A DNA stretch of 32,524 bases from Flavobacteriaceae bacterium (GCA_024644745.1 JAHEHF010000034.1:1-32524), one strand, 5' to 3'; shown: positions 23,415-32,524, numbered from the stretch's first letter. Notes: generated by a model from the sequence alone, not told the origin. Program-made: numbers and translations.

Positions 23415-26258
23415 TCAATAGAATCCCCTTTTGATGAGGTTGTAAATTCTGACAGGATCAATGGTCAGTACAAACCTGATCCTGCTTGCATAATCAGACA
23501 TGCCCGGTTCAAAGCCAAGACTGGATTGCAAGGGGAAGTAAAATTCCAGAAAATTATGAACAAAATTGAGCCGGATGCCGCTGTCATATTTGAAACGGGC
23601 CTTTGCGCCACGGTCCTTTAAAAAACCTGCATCTCCATAGAGTTCGATCCATCGCCAGATGCCAATGCTGAAATTGGAAGTAAGCATCCACTGGTTGGCA
23701 TATTGGTCCTCAAAGGCCGATTTGAACCCTCCTTCAGTAATAATAACCTGCTGGCTTAAAAAACCTGAATCCTCCGACCTGCCCAGATAATTGAGATCAA
23801 ACATATAATCACTAGGGCGGTCTAAGGCAAAGCTGAAAAAGTCAGTGTCGGTAGTGTTGTTCAAAAAGGAACCGAAATACAATCTGAAATCCAGATACCT
23901 GTCAATATCTGTCAGTTTGCGATACCTCAGGTCAAGCGAAACCTTGCTGAATTCATTGTGGTATTGAAAATCTGTAAAATACCTGAGATCGTTTATGATT
24001 TCCGGTTTTGAATAAGCATAGCGAATATTGAACACATTGTACTGGTAGGTCTCAGGTTCGGTTACATTTTCCGGTAATTCCTTATCCACGCCTACAAGTC
24101 GCGCCACCAGACTTTGTCCGCCGACGTCCCTTAAACTTTTTCTTTTAAAATCTATCCTGAAAAAGGGAGTGTACTTATTGAAGGTAAGGTCATTGTCGTA
24201 ATGGGATCTGCTCGCAGCAAATCCGGCACGATAACGATAAATGCTGGTTTCTTCCGGCAGGTGTTCGTAGGCCAGTGACAATGATCCGGTAATGACATTG
24301 CTTTTAAAACCATAGAGGGGCGCTAAGGAGTAAAGCCATTTTTTCTTAAACAAGGCCTGGTTGTAGATGTTGGGTCCTAATAAAAATCCATCATAAAAAT
24401 TATAGGCGATCAAAGGCTTGTAGAAGACCTGGTTGTAATGAGGGTCTTCAATATCCCTGTAAAAAGTAAGTTTTACAGGCCGGTTGAATAATTTTTTATC
24501 AAGCCTTTCCCAGTTGTCTCTCAGGTTGGTTTCCGGATAGAGGTATTCAAAGTTCAGACTCAACCTGTCAATGTTATTTTTTGAAACAGTCACTATTTTT
24601 TCACTGGGAATGGGCTCAAACCATTCTTTGAATACAATCTTTCTCTTGTCAATTCCGTATAAAGTGATCGGGGCACTAAAGTTACTTTTGTTTGTGATCT
24701 TAACCTTGACCGAATCGCCTTCAGTCTCAACTTTTTTAAGGGTATAATTAATTTTTTTTCTCGTTTTCAGATAATCATTGAAGTACCAGTCCAGGTTTTT
24801 GTCTGTTTTTCCTTTGAGAATTTCATTGAACTGATCACTTTTGGAAAATAAAAGTACGTTTTGCGTATAGTAATCTTTCAAACTGCTTCTGATGATGCTG
24901 TCATTTAAATAAGATTCAAGGTAACGCAGCCCCAGGCCCGATTTGTATCGATTGACCAGTTTTAAATTGAAATTTGACAAGGAGTCCGACCGGGTTGTCA
25001 AAGCCTGGTCCAGTTGATTTCTCGCTGAAAATTGATAGACAAAAGGATATTTGCCGTTAAAATCCAGTTTTGAGATATTGAACCTGTTGATTCCCCATTT
25101 TTTAGAAATGTTTCCGATCGCTTTGACCTCAGGATAATATTCTTTTACATAGGCCATCATCAGGTAGATCTGAATCCCGTCAGGTAACCAGGCGTCCTCT
25201 CTTTTGTTCAGGATCAGGGTATTTTCAATATAGCGGCCGCTTAAGGCTTTGAACAATTTGATGTCCCACTCAAAGATGTCCGAAAAGGGATTCATTTTTT
25301 TTGGCAACTGGTTGAACCCGTAAACAGGCTGTTTGAGATAAGATGTCCTGTTCACCAGAAGCTTGTCATGGGGATAAGCCCCGAGATAGGCATCAATAAA
25401 ATCAAGCTGCCTCTGTATCACGTCCGTTTTTATATTTTCGGTAAGGTTCTTGCTCTGCAAATTTGTAATGATTTCCGGACCACTTGACTGGTATACAGAG
25501 AAATCATTTTTGAGCTGTATATTTAGTTCTATATCCAGTCTGTTGCTGCCCTGAAGTTTGTAAAGTACCTGTTTTTCTTCCAGACTCACTTCGCTGTTCA
25601 AGTCAGTGTTCAGGGTGTATCCCATGGGTATCCTGAAATTGATATGATAATCACTGGGCCGTACATAGTAATCATCCATGTTCAAGTTGGATAATAAATA
25701 CCATTTGTTATCGAAAACTGCCGGGGTGATATGCCAGTAGCGTAAATTATAATTGGTCCCGTTCTGTCCGTATCGCGTGAACTTGTCAATGGGAATCTTT
25801 ACCTCATACCTCAGCCTGATATCAATTGAATCTCCCGGTGCCAAAGATGCAGGCAACAGGACTTTGACAAGATCACTTGCCATATCAGGAACTTCGAATA
25901 TGAGATCTTTGTCCTTATGTCTTATATTTTCAATCCTGGAATAGCCCCGGTCTTTCGGTTTGGCAAAATGCAGCGATTTGTTGTAGTTCTCGATCAGCCT
26001 TTTTGACAAGGGGGTGTTCCGGTCTTTATAGCCGTTTGCCCAATTCAGTAAGTACAGGGTGTCAAGCGCGGTCTCTGAGACATTGTAATAAGTAATCTCC
26101 TGTTGGACCATCAATTTATTGCCCTCCACCAATTCAGCATCAATCATGATCTTATTGTTCTGTGCGAAGAAAATAAGAGGCATAAAACATAAAATCGTAT
26201 GTATGATACTTTTATGAGGCAAGATTCTGGTTTTATCTTTGGGTTGTAAACGAATCAA
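23415..26258 (-). CDS. M1-peptidase-like domain joined to a C-terminal outer-membrane beta-barrel, zinc site missing
   Basis: 947 aa, read from TTG 26258, which overlaps the stop of the LOG gene by 4 nt. A signal peptide covers about 14-33 (ending FAQ). Residues about 35-560 follow the layout of M1 aminopeptidases: an N-terminal beta domain (about 40-255), then the thermolysin-like region. The zinc motif HExxH is replaced by KALSG at 337-341, and the downstream WLNEG glutamate motif reads WLPDG at 357-361, so no metal site can form. From about 610 on, alternating aromatic/polar beta-strands (LDLRYRKLTDIDRYLDFRLY and similar) end in a terminal strand RIYNLIKRGFY, as in an outer-membrane barrel. 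The function is unknown; peptide or polymer binding at the cell surface is inference. Confidence 0.8.
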   Translation of the reverse strand: MIRLQPKDKTRILPHKSIIHTILCFMPLIFFAQNNKIMIDAELVEGNKLMVQQEITYYNVSETALDTLYLLNWANGYKDRNTPLSKRLIENYNKSLHFAKPKDRGYSRIENIRHKDKDLIFEVPDMASDLVKVLLPASLAPGDSIDIRLRYEVKIPIDKFTRYGQNGTNYNLRYWHITPAVFDNKWYLLSNLNMDDYYVRPSDYHINFRIPMGYTLNTDLNSEVSLEEKQVLYKLQGSNRLDIELNIQLKNDFSVYQSSGPEIITNLQSKNLTENIKTDVIQRQLDFIDAYLGAYPHDKLLVNRTSYLKQPVYGFNQLPKKMNPFSDIFEWDIKLFKALSGRYIENTLILNKREDAWLPDGIQIYLMMAYVKEYYPEVKAIGNISKKWGINRFNISKLDFNGKYPFVYQFSARNQLDQALTTRSDSLSNFNLKLVNRYKSGLGLRYLESYLNDSIIRSSLKDYYTQNVLLFSKSDQFNEILKGKTDKNLDWYFNDYLKTRKKINYTLKKVETEGDSVKVKITNKSNFSAPITLYGIDKRKIVFKEWFEPIPSEKIVTVSKNNIDRLSLNFEYLYPETNLRDNWERLDKKLFNRPVKLTFYRDIEDPHYNQVFYKPLIAYNFYDGFLLGPNIYNQALFKKKWLYSLAPLYGFKSNVITGSLSLAYEHLPEETSIYRYRAGFAASRSHYDNDLTFNKYTPFFRIDFKRKSLRDVGGQSLVARLVGVDKELPENVTEPETYQYNVFNIRYAYSKPEIINDLRYFTDFQYHNEFSKVSLDLRYRKLTDIDRYLDFRLYFGSFLNNTTDTDFFSFALDRPSDYMFDLNYLGRSEDSGFLSQQVIITEGGFKSAFEDQYANQWMLTSNFSIGIWRWIELYGDAGFLKDRGAKARFKYDSGIRLNFVHNFLEFYFPLQSSLGFEPGMSDYASRIRFVLTIDPVRIYNLIKRGFY

Positions 26259-26968
26259 AAGTTCGGACTAAGCATGTGTTTTTTATAGAAGGAGTCGATG
26301 ATTTCAATCACTTCCTCAGCGGTGTCAACCACCTGAAAGAGGTTGAGGTCATCCTCATGGATATTCCCGTTTTGTTTGAGCAGGGTTTCTTTGATCCACC
26401 CGAGCATGCCATTCCAGAATTGTGTCCCGACGAGAACAATCGGAAATTTTTCTATTTTTTTCGTCTGGATCAGGGTCATGGCCTCAAAGAGTTCATCCAG
26501 GGTGCCAAATCCACCCGGCAGGGCGACGAAGCCTTGGGCATATTTTACGAACATCACCTTTCTGACAAAGAAATAATCGAATTGCAGGTTTTTGTCATGA
26601 TCTATAAAAGAATTGTCTTTTTGTTCAAAGGGCAGGTCAATGTTCAATCCAACAGATACACCACCTCCCCTGCGCGCGCCTTTGTTACCTGCCTCCATAA
26701 TGCCGGGTCCGCCACCGGTTATAACACCATAACCGTTCTGTGTGAGTTGAAAAGCAATATTTTCAGCCAGCTTGTAATAAGTATCTCCAGGCTTTGTCCT
26801 GGCCGATCCAAATACACTTACACAGGGTCCGATCCGGCTCATTTTTTCAAAGCCGTCAACGAACTCGCTCATGACTTTAAAAATGGCCCAGGAATCATTG
26901 GCCTTGATTTCATTCCAGGTTTTCTGTTTCAGGTTTTGTCTTATATTTTTGTTTTCATTTGGGGTCAT
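26255..26968 (-). CDS. LOG family protein (TIGR00730, lysine decarboxylase-like Rossmann fold)
   Basis: About 237 aa from ATG 26968; a TTG at 26974 is an alternative. The LOG family contains cytokinin riboside 5'-monophosphate phosphoribohydrolases, which release a base from a nucleotide. The diagnostic elements are the GSARTKPGD start, GVITGGGPGIMEAGNKGA and the PGGFGTLDE motif with catalytic Arg/Glu context (FVALPGGFGTLDELFEAMTL). All look intact. Its bacterial physiological role is uncertain and is probably general nucleotide metabolism. It sits between uvrA (about 40 nt upstream) and the M1-like gene (4-nt overlap), probably one operon. Confidence 0.92.
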   Translation of the reverse strand: MTPNENKNIRQNLKQKTWNEIKANDSWAIFKVMSEFVDGFEKMSRIGPCVSVFGSARTKPGDTYYKLAENIAFQLTQNGYGVITGGGPGIMEAGNKGARRGGGVSVGLNIDLPFEQKDNSFIDHDKNLQFDYFFVRKVMFVKYAQGFVALPGGFGTLDELFEAMTLIQTKKIEKFPIVLVGTQFWNGMLGWIKETLLKQNGNIHEDDLNLFQVVDTAEEVIEIIDSFYKKHMLSPNF

Positions 26969-27008
26969 AAGCAATTTTTTTATTTGATTTATACAGAATA
27001 ATAAAAAC

Positions 27009-29849
27009 TTATAAATTTAGTTCTTTTTTTAAGAAGTCTGCCGTATAGCTTCTCTTGTTCATGATAATTTTTTCGGGGGTACCGGTACAAAGTATTTGCC
27101 CTCCTTTTATGCCTCCTTCTTTTCCTATATCAATGATGTGGTCACATAATTTGATCACGTCAAGATTGTGTTCAATGATTAATACCGTATTTCCTTTGTC
27201 GACGAGTTTGTTCAAGACTTGCATTAAAATACTGATGTCTTCGAAATGCAGACCTGTAGTGGGTTCATCAAGTATATAAAAAGTATTTCCGGTATCGCGT
27301 TTTGAGAGCTCCGCAGCCAGTTTGATACGTTGTGCTTCTCCGCCTGACAAGGTGGTAGACTGTTGTCCGAGGGTAATATAACCCAGGCCAACGTCTTTGA
27401 TGGTCTTTAATTTTAAATAGATCTTGGGAATCTGCTCAAAAAATGAAACGGCTTCATCAATGGTCATGTTCAGGACGTCTGATATGGATTTTCCCTTATA
27501 CCTGATCTCAAGTGTTTCCCGGGTGAATCTCTTTCCCTGGCAGGTTTCACATTCTACCTGAACATCAGGAAGGAAGTTCATTTCGATGACCCTGACGCCT
27601 CCGCCCATGCAGGTTTCACAACGTCCCTGTTTTACATTAAAGGAAAATCGTCCCGGTTTGTATCCTCTGATCTGGGCTTCCGGAGTTTTTGCAAATAAAC
27701 TGCGGATCTCTGAAAATACACCCGTATATGTGGCAGGGTTTGATCGCGGTGTCCTGCCTATAGCGGTTTGATTGACATCAATGACCTTGTCAATATGCTC
27801 AAGTCCGGTAATAGAACTATAAGGAAGCGGTTCTTTCACGGCCTTATATATATGTCTGTTCAAAATGGGATAAAGGGTTTCGTTGATCAGTGTTGATTTG
27901 CCACTGCCAGAAACTCCGGTAACTCCTATGAGCTTCCCAAGTGGCACCCTCAGCGTTACATTTTTCAAATTGTTTCCCTTGGCACCCTTGAGAATGATTT
28001 CCTTTCCATTGCCCTCGCGCCTTGTATCAGGAATCTTGAAGGATCTGGTACCGTTGAGGTAATCAGCTGTCAGGGTTTTACTGTTCAGCAAGGCTTTCGG
28101 GGTTCCAATACTGATGATCTCTCCGCCGTGTTTGCCTGCCTCAGGGCCGATATCAATGACATAGTCTGATGAGATCATCATGTCTTTGTCGTGTTCAACC
28201 ACAAGAACGGAATTACCGAGGTTTTTCAGCTTTTGCAGTGACTCGATCAATTTGACATTATCTCTTTGATGCAATCCGATACTGGGTTCGTCCAGAATAT
28301 ACAGCACACCCACCAGCTGTGAGCCTATCTGAGTGGCAAGTCTGATGCGCTGTGCTTCCCCTCCTGACAGGGTTTTGGATCCGCGGTTGAGCGCCAGGTA
28401 GTTCAATCCGACGTCCAGCAGGAACTGTATTCTTGTTCTGAGTTCTTTGACGATCTCGGACCCTATAATTAATTGTTTTTCAGTAAGTTTGTCTTCTAAC
28501 TCATCGAACCATATGGCAAGGTGGTCAAGGTCCATTGCCGCTAGGTCGGCTATCGAAGCGTCATTTATTTTGAAATGAAGTGATTCTTTTTTCAGGCGCT
28601 GTCCGTGACACACCGGGCAATCCACTTCGTCCATGAATCCTTTGGCCCAACGCTTGATAGAACTCGACTGGCTGTTATGATACTGGTTTAGAATAAAATT
28701 ACTGATGCCTTCAAAATCTATTTCATATTTTCGTGAAACTCCAAGCTCCTTCGAATGAATTTCAAGTTTTTCTTTTCCACCATAAAGGATCAGTTCCATG
28801 GCCTCCTCAGGAATTTTCCCGATCGGATCACTTAAAACAAAGCCGTATTTTTCAGCAATATGCCCCAATTGCTTGAAGATCCATGACTTTTTTTCTTCAC
28901 CAATGGGGGCCAGACCACCATTTTTAATGGAAACCTGTTTGTCCGGAATGATCAGTTCAAAATTGATTTCGTGCACTTTTCCAAGGCCATTACATTGTTC
29001 GCATGCACCTTTGGGAGAATTAAAGGAAAATGAATTGGGTTCTGGTTTGGGATAAGAAATTCCCGTGGTCGGACACATCAGATTTCGACTGAAATATCTG
29101 GGTACCACGGCTTCTTTTTCAGCATCCACTGAGATGACCATAAGTGTTTCGTCGCCGTGATACATGGCCGTTATAATACTTTCCATAAGTCTTTTTGCCG
29201 AATTCTCATGAACAACAAGACGGTCAATGACAATTTCTATGTCATGGGTTTTATAGCGGTCCAGTTTCATGCCTTTTTCGATCTCCATGATCTCTCCGTC
29301 AACACGGACCCGCACAAATCCCTGTTTGGAAATCTGCTGGAACAATTCCCGGTAATGCCCTTTTCTGGATTTGATGACCGGAGCCAGGATCATGGTCCTT
29401 TGATCCCTGAAATCCTTCAATATGAGTTCCTGTATCTGCTGGTCAGTGTAACTGATCATTTTTTCATTGGTATGATAAGAATGAGCAATACCAATTCTGG
29501 CATAGAGCAGTCTCAGAAAATCATAAACTTCGGTGATCGTTCCTACTGTAGATCTCGGGCTCTTGCTGGTTGTTTTCTGCTCGATTGCAATGACCGGGGA
29601 AAGACCTTCGATCTTGTCTACGTCAGGTCTTTCAAGCCCTCCGAGAAATTGTCTTGCATAAGCAGAAAAGGTCTCAATATACCTGCGCTGCCCTTCGGCA
29701 TAGATCGTGTCAAAGGCCAATGAGGATTTTCCGCTGCCACTGAGGCCAGTGATCACCACCAGTTTTTCTCTGGGGATACGAACATCTATGTTCTTTAAGT
29801 TATGTACTCTGGCACCGAGAACTTCTATGTATTCCTTCTGTATACTCAT
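27009..29849 (-). CDS. uvrA: UvrABC system protein A (excinuclease ABC subunit A)
   Basis: 946 aa from ATG 29849; a TTG at 29870 would add seven residues. It is the damage-recognising ATPase of nucleotide excision repair, working as a dimer with UvrB. The first Walker [10 protein letters not shown] is at about 35-43 and a second GVSGSGKST near 640; two ABC signatures LSGGEAQR occur. Zinc-binding cysteines are visible in [15 protein letters not shown] and the second pair [15 protein letters not shown], and the usual signature insertion domain is present. It is followed by the LOG and M1-like genes and diverges from the pspC-like gene. A TAAATTTG element lies just upstream. Confidence 0.97.
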   Translation of the reverse strand: MSIQKEYIEVLGARVHNLKNIDVRIPREKLVVITGLSGSGKSSLAFDTIYAEGQRRYIETFSAYARQFLGGLERPDVDKIEGLSPVIAIEQKTTSKSPRSTVGTITEVYDFLRLLYARIGIAHSYHTNEKMISYTDQQIQELILKDFRDQRTMILAPVIKSRKGHYRELFQQISKQGFVRVRVDGEIMEIEKGMKLDRYKTHDIEIVIDRLVVHENSAKRLMESIITAMYHGDETLMVISVDAEKEAVVPRYFSRNLMCPTTGISYPKPEPNSFSFNSPKGACEQCNGLGKVHEINFELIIPDKQVSIKNGGLAPIGEEKKSWIFKQLGHIAEKYGFVLSDPIGKIPEEAMELILYGGKEKLEIHSKELGVSRKYEIDFEGISNFILNQYHNSQSSSIKRWAKGFMDEVDCPVCHGQRLKKESLHFKINDASIADLAAMDLDHLAIWFDELEDKLTEKQLIIGSEIVKELRTRIQFLLDVGLNYLALNRGSKTLSGGEAQRIRLATQIGSQLVGVLYILDEPSIGLHQRDNVKLIESLQKLKNLGNSVLVVEHDKDMMISSDYVIDIGPEAGKHGGEIISIGTPKALLNSKTLTADYLNGTRSFKIPDTRREGNGKEIILKGAKGNNLKNVTLRVPLGKLIGVTGVSGSGKSTLINETLYPILNRHIYKAVKEPLPYSSITGLEHIDKVIDVNQTAIGRTPRSNPATYTGVFSEIRSLFAKTPEAQIRGYKPGRFSFNVKQGRCETCMGGGVRVIEMNFLPDVQVECETCQGKRFTRETLEIRYKGKSISDVLNMTIDEAVSFFEQIPKIYLKLKTIKDVGLGYITLGQQSTTLSGGEAQRIKLAAELSKRDTGNTFYILDEPTTGLHFEDISILMQVLNKLVDKGNTVLIIEHNLDVIKLCDHIIDIGKEGGIKGGQILCTGTPEKIIMNKRSYTADFLKKELNL

Positions 29850-29867
29850 TGAATCTTCGAAAAACAG

Positions 29868-29875
29868 CAAATTTA
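29868..29875 (-). promoter_or_regulatory. Candidate -7 element (TAAATTTG) for uvrA
   Basis: Exact TAnnTTTG followed by CT on the minus strand, 18 nt upstream of the ATG at 29849. It favours that ATG over the TTG at 29870. No -33 TTG found; no SOS-type operator was recognised. Confidence 0.4.
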
Positions 29876-29950
29876 ATTAAATGATAGCAGTTTTAAATTA
29901 TAGATGTATTGTAAATTTTATTTTTATAAATTGCAACAAAAAAAGAAAGC

Positions 29951-30178
29951 TTGAAAATTATTCATTCCATACGTCACTTTTTTGAGATGAGAGGCTTTGA
30001 TGTTTCGGCTCGATTTGCAGATAAATTGGGCATGAGGGCCACGAATGTAAGGCTTTTTTTTATATATATATCTTTTGTTACCGTGGGTCTTTCATTTGGT
30101 ATTTACCTTACACTGGCTTTTTTATTGCGGTTGAAGGATATGGTGTACACCAAAAGAACTTCGGTTTTTGATTTGTAG
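29951..30178 (+). CDS. PspC-domain family small membrane protein
   Basis: 75 aa, starting from TTG after an A-rich stretch. The sequence is typical of the short flavobacterial PspC-like family: an amphipathic start (HSIRHFFEMRGFDVSARFAD), the KLGMRATNVRLFFIYISFVT stretch and one or two membrane helices, with a conserved ending MVYTKRTSVFDL. PspC in enterobacteria senses envelope stress with PspA and PspB, but no pspA is nearby and the role of this lone family is unknown. It is the first gene of a tight cluster; the K+ channel gene begins 18 nt after its stop. Confidence 0.85.
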   Translation: MKIIHSIRHFFEMRGFDVSARFADKLGMRATNVRLFFIYISFVTVGLSFGIYLTLAFLLRLKDMVYTKRTSVFDL

Positions 30179-30196
30179 TATAAAAAAAAACAGGTA

Positions 30197-31210
30197 TTGG
30201 AGTTTAAAAGAGGATTTATAAAATCAAAGTTCTATATAGCATTAGGCTTGTTGTTCTTAATTATTTTCCTGGGCACCTCGGGCTTTGTGCTTATCGCGGG
30301 ATACGAATGGGTCGATGCTTTGTATATGACGGTCATAACCGTATCGACCGTCGGCTTTAAGGAAGTACAGCCATTGGATGCCGGGGCAAAGGTATTTACA
30401 ATTTTTCTGATCATAACCAGTATCACACTATTCGGGTATATTGTTTCTGTGATCACGGATTATATATCCAATAATAAATTAATTGAAGAACTTAAATTAA
30501 AGCAGGTGCAAAGAAAAATTCAAAAACTGGAGGGGCATACCATTGTATGCGGCTTTGGCCGAAATGGAAGACAGGCGATGGCCAGGTTGAAAAGTTACAA
30601 AAAAGATTGCGTTATCATCGAAAGTGATCCGGATCTGATAGTGGACATCGAAGCTGACGGAGAACTGCTTTACATTAAAGGAGATGCCACTGATGATGAA
30701 GCTTTGCAGTCAGCCGGTATTACCAAGGCTTCCAGCCTGATCACGACTTTACCCTCCGATGCTGATAATTTATATGTCGTTCTTTCTTCGCGGCAGCTGA
30801 ATAACAAATGCACCATTGTAAGCAGGGCATCCAATGATTCATCCTACAGGAAATTGAAGGTGGCCGGAGCAGACAATGTGATCATGCCGGATAAACTTGG
30901 CGGGGCACATATGGCCTCACTGGTGATCACACCGGATATCATTGAATTTATTGACAGGCTTTCTATAGAGGGAGAGAGCTCTTCCAATATTGAAGAGTTG
31001 ATCATCGAGGACCTGCCCGAAGAATATACCAATAAATCCATCTTTGATCTTGAACTCAGGAAGCGAACAGGTTGCACGGTGATTGGATTTAAAACACCCA
31101 ACAGGGAATATATCATCAATCCGGATGCCTCCACCAAACTGGTGCCCAAATCAAAATTGATCGTGATCGGAAGACCTGAAGAAATTCAAAAACTCAATAA
31201 ATTGTTTTAG
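30197..31210 (+). CDS. Two-TM potassium channel with RCK (TrkA-N/TrkA-C) domains
   Basis: 337 aa from TTG. Two membrane helices (about 13-35 and 66-90) flank a pore loop, with the filter sequence TVSTVGFKEVQPL at 48-60; most K+ channels have TVGYGD, so here GF-KE replaces GY-GD. After a helical linker the RCK N-domain begins at about 113 (TIVCGFGRNGRQ, a nucleotide-binding glycine motif at 119-124) and includes DATDDEAL and the SRASNDSSYRKL stretch; RCK C-domain covers about 255-337. It would be a ligand-gated K+ channel in the inner membrane, similar in architecture to MthK. It is in an operon-like cluster with the pspC-like gene and the reductase 15 nt downstream. Confidence 0.9.
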   Translation: MEFKRGFIKSKFYIALGLLFLIIFLGTSGFVLIAGYEWVDALYMTVITVSTVGFKEVQPLDAGAKVFTIFLIITSITLFGYIVSVITDYISNNKLIEELKLKQVQRKIQKLEGHTIVCGFGRNGRQAMARLKSYKKDCVIIESDPDLIVDIEADGELLYIKGDATDDEALQSAGITKASSLITTLPSDADNLYVVLSSRQLNNKCTIVSRASNDSSYRKLKVAGADNVIMPDKLGGAHMASLVITPDIIEFIDRLSIEGESSSNIEELIIEDLPEEYTNKSIFDLELRKRTGCTVIGFKTPNREYIINPDASTKLVPKSKLIVIGRPEEIQKLNKLF

Positions 31211-31224
31211 GAAAAATTTTTACT

Positions 31225-32133
31225 TTGAAAAAAGTTGTCATCACAGGAAGTAACGGGTTATTGGGTCAGAAACTGGTAAAGCTCTTTTTAAGCAAGGCAG
31301 GTTATGAGATTTATGCCTTGTCAAGAGGCCCCAACCGCTTACATGATAAAAAAGGATATACCTATATAAATATTGATTTATCTGACGACAGGACTCTTGA
31401 TCATTGTTTAAGTGAAATAGGGCCTGATTTAATCATACACACGGCGGCCATGACCAATGTGGATGCCTGTGAGCTGGACCAGGTCTTATGCGACAAGATG
31501 AATGTGGAGCTTGTTCGCCATCTCACAAGCTTTTGCAAAAAGCATCAGGTGAGGTTGATACACTTATCTACAGATTTTATTTTTGATGGAACAAAGGGAG
31601 ACATATATAAGGAGGAGGACAAGCCTAATCCGGTAAATCATTACGGTATGTCTAAACTGAAATCGGAGACTGTGATCAGGGAAGCGGGAATTGATCATGC
31701 CATCCTGAGAACGATTCTGGTTTATGGTCTGGTCGACGGAAATGACAGGAGTAATATTGTACTTTGGGTAAAAAAATCTCTGGAAGATAAAAAACACATC
31801 AATGTGGTGACCGATCAGCTGAGGATGCCAACTTTGGTAGATGACCTCGCAGAAGCCTGCTGGCTTGCCGTTAAACATGATGCCAAAGGGGTTTACCATG
31901 TATCCAGTTCGGAACTTATGAGCATTTATGAGATCGCTCTGGCTGTGGCGGATGTCTTTGGACTTGATAAAAAGTACATCCACCCGGTAGGAACTGAAGC
32001 CCTGAGTCTTCCTGCAAAAAGGCCATGGAGTACAGGATTTGATCTTAATAAGTCTGTGAAGGAAATTAATTTACCTTCTTATTCCTTTATCGAAAGATTG
32101 CAAGTTTTTAAGGATCAGGTCGATAAGCTTTAA
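31225..32133 (+). CDS. RmlD-like NAD(P)-dependent sugar-nucleotide reductase (extended SDR)
   Basis: 302 aa from TTG. It belongs to the dTDP-4-dehydrorhamnose reductase/extended SDR family. The cofactor motif GSNGLLG is at 8-14, an HTAAMTNVDACE stretch at 72-83, LSTDFIFDG at 114-122 and the catalytic Y140-x-x-x-K144 (YGMSK). RmlD reduces dTDP-4-dehydro-L-rhamnose, but no other rml genes are in the window and this family includes enzymes with other substrates, so the exact reaction is open. It is the last gene of the pspC-channel-reductase cluster, beginning 15 nt after the channel stop. Confidence 0.87.
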   Translation: MKKVVITGSNGLLGQKLVKLFLSKAGYEIYALSRGPNRLHDKKGYTYINIDLSDDRTLDHCLSEIGPDLIIHTAAMTNVDACELDQVLCDKMNVELVRHLTSFCKKHQVRLIHLSTDFIFDGTKGDIYKEEDKPNPVNHYGMSKLKSETVIREAGIDHAILRTILVYGLVDGNDRSNIVLWVKKSLEDKKHINVVTDQLRMPTLVDDLAEACWLAVKHDAKGVYHVSSSELMSIYEIALAVADVFGLDKKYIHPVGTEALSLPAKRPWSTGFDLNKSVKEINLPSYSFIERLQVFKDQVDKL

Positions 32134-32187
32134 GGGCTGGAAGCCGGCTGAAGAAACTTGTGATTGTTGATAAGTTTGTTGCCTTTT

Positions 32188-32221
32188 TTGTTTTCTATTT
32201 TCAACTTTTATTTTACATTTG
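32188..32221 (+). promoter_or_regulatory. Tandem promoter-like element 1 (TTG-N23-TACATTTG)
   Basis: TTG at 32188-32190 and TACATTTG at 32214-32221, with CA following. The 23-nt spacer is at the long end for this promoter type. Downstream at 32226-32240 lies a small hairpin (CCCAT-T5-ATGGG). Confidence 0.45.
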
Positions 32222-32297
32222 CAGTCCCATTTTTTATGGGATCGTTCCTTGTGAATTTTGAAGTAGTAAAAAAAGGCAAATAAAGTTGAGGTTTTAT

Positions 32298-32328
32298 TTG
32301 CGGATTAAAGAAAAGGGTTATAAATTTG
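32298..32328 (+). promoter_or_regulatory. Tandem promoter-like element 2 (TTG-N20-TAAATTTG)
   Basis: TTG at 32298-32300, exactly 20 nt spacer, TAAATTTG at 32321-32328, then CA. It is 107 nt after element 1 and its start region (GCAATCC) resembles that of element 1 (GCAGTCC). Confidence 0.65.
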
Positions 32329-32424
32329 CAATCCTTTTTTTTATGACTATTACGGAATAAAAAGAAAGGTTCGTAATGCAAAACCAGGCTAATTATCAAT
32401 AGCAAATATTTTATCAAATTTTAT

Positions 32425-32455
32425 TTGGTGGTTATAAAAAATGGTTTTAGTTTTG
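32425..32455 (+). promoter_or_regulatory. Tandem promoter-like element 3 (TTG-N20-TAGTTTTG)
   Basis: TTG at 32425-32427, 20-nt spacer, TAGTTTTG at 32448-32455 followed by CACCCGC. Immediately downstream are a short GC-rich stem-loop and a leader ending in TTCATTG, a sequence style I associate with flavobacterial rRNA operon leaders. Confidence 0.65.
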
Positions 32456-32524
32456 CACCCGCTTTCGGGGTTAGGATTTGATGATTAGGGAAGAGAGCGC
32501 GAAAGAGAATTAAGTAGTTCATTG

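Larger units (their letters stand above)
32134..32524 (+). other. Non-coding region leading into a probable stable-RNA operon
   Basis: 391 nt without a gene I trust. It contains three tandem promoter-like elements, a hairpin at 32226-32240, and from about 32455 an untranslated leader with GC-rich stem-loop and an end (GAGAATTAAGTAGTTCATTG) that resembles a boxA-like antitermination leader. The gene itself must lie outside the window, so the rRNA assignment is inference. Confidence 0.4.

Noticed and set aside
26276-27001. Long plus-strand frame opposite the LOG gene
   Set aside because: It mirrors a well-supported gene on the other strand and shows no domain of its own.
32208-32417. Minus-strand 69-codon frame
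   Set aside because: It covers the tandem promoter region, is of low complexity and shows no family resemblance, so it is likely chance.

Overview
The window looks like a chromosomal segment of a member of the Bacteroidota, most likely class Flavobacteriia. This rests on the gene families (fused 2-oxoacid dehydrogenase E1 alpha/beta, flavobacterial-type PspC, a DnaX without zinc cysteines, a LOG protein beside uvrA), on frequent TTG starts, and on many promoter elements of the form TAnnTTTG. In four cases a TTG lies 20 nt (three) or exactly 20 nt upstream on the opposite strand (dnaX). The assignment is inferred from protein and promoter style only; no rRNA is present to confirm it.

Layout. 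1-2222: the end of a molybdenum hydroxylase operon on + (C-terminal piece of the molybdopterin subunit, an FAD subunit with four cysteines placed for a [4Fe-4S] cluster, a small Cys-rich protein), then a stretch that looks like a decayed gene. 2223-7406: small, mostly accessory genes on - (DUF4287/DUF5655 protein, single-TM protein, class C beta-lactamase-like serine hydrolase with a membrane tail, DUF2200 protein, and an XRE regulator/membrane protein pair). 7717-20674: housekeeping genes (mnmE, a DUF4870 protein, a MiaE-type tRNA hydroxylase, an APC permease with universal-stress domains, dnaX split by a reading-frame change, a long-chain acyl-CoA ligase, pheT, pyrD, an L,D-transpeptidase-like protein). 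20842-29849: all on -, the E1 alpha/beta fusion, then a probable operon uvrA - LOG protein - M1-peptidase-like outer-membrane protein. 29951-32133: on +, pspC-like, a K+ channel with RCK domains, an RmlD-like reductase. 32134-32524: three successive promoter-like elements and a leader that I think belongs to a stable-RNA (probably rRNA) operon just beyond the window.

The strongest observations are: (1) dnaX, where a run of ten A residues places a stop exactly at the end of the gamma-like part and leaves the tau-like tail in another frame, consistent with transcriptional slippage/frameshifting or with a homopolymer error; (2) the tandem promoters at the right edge; (3) a cluster of AACTG/CAGTT inverted repeats around the L,D-transpeptidase promoter; (4) a reciprocal exchange of two predicted Mg-ligand residues in the E1 alpha domain; (5) an M1-type peptidase domain that has lost its zinc site and is joined to a beta-barrel. 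I saw no CRISPR array, insertion sequence, prophage, tRNA gene or obvious defence system.
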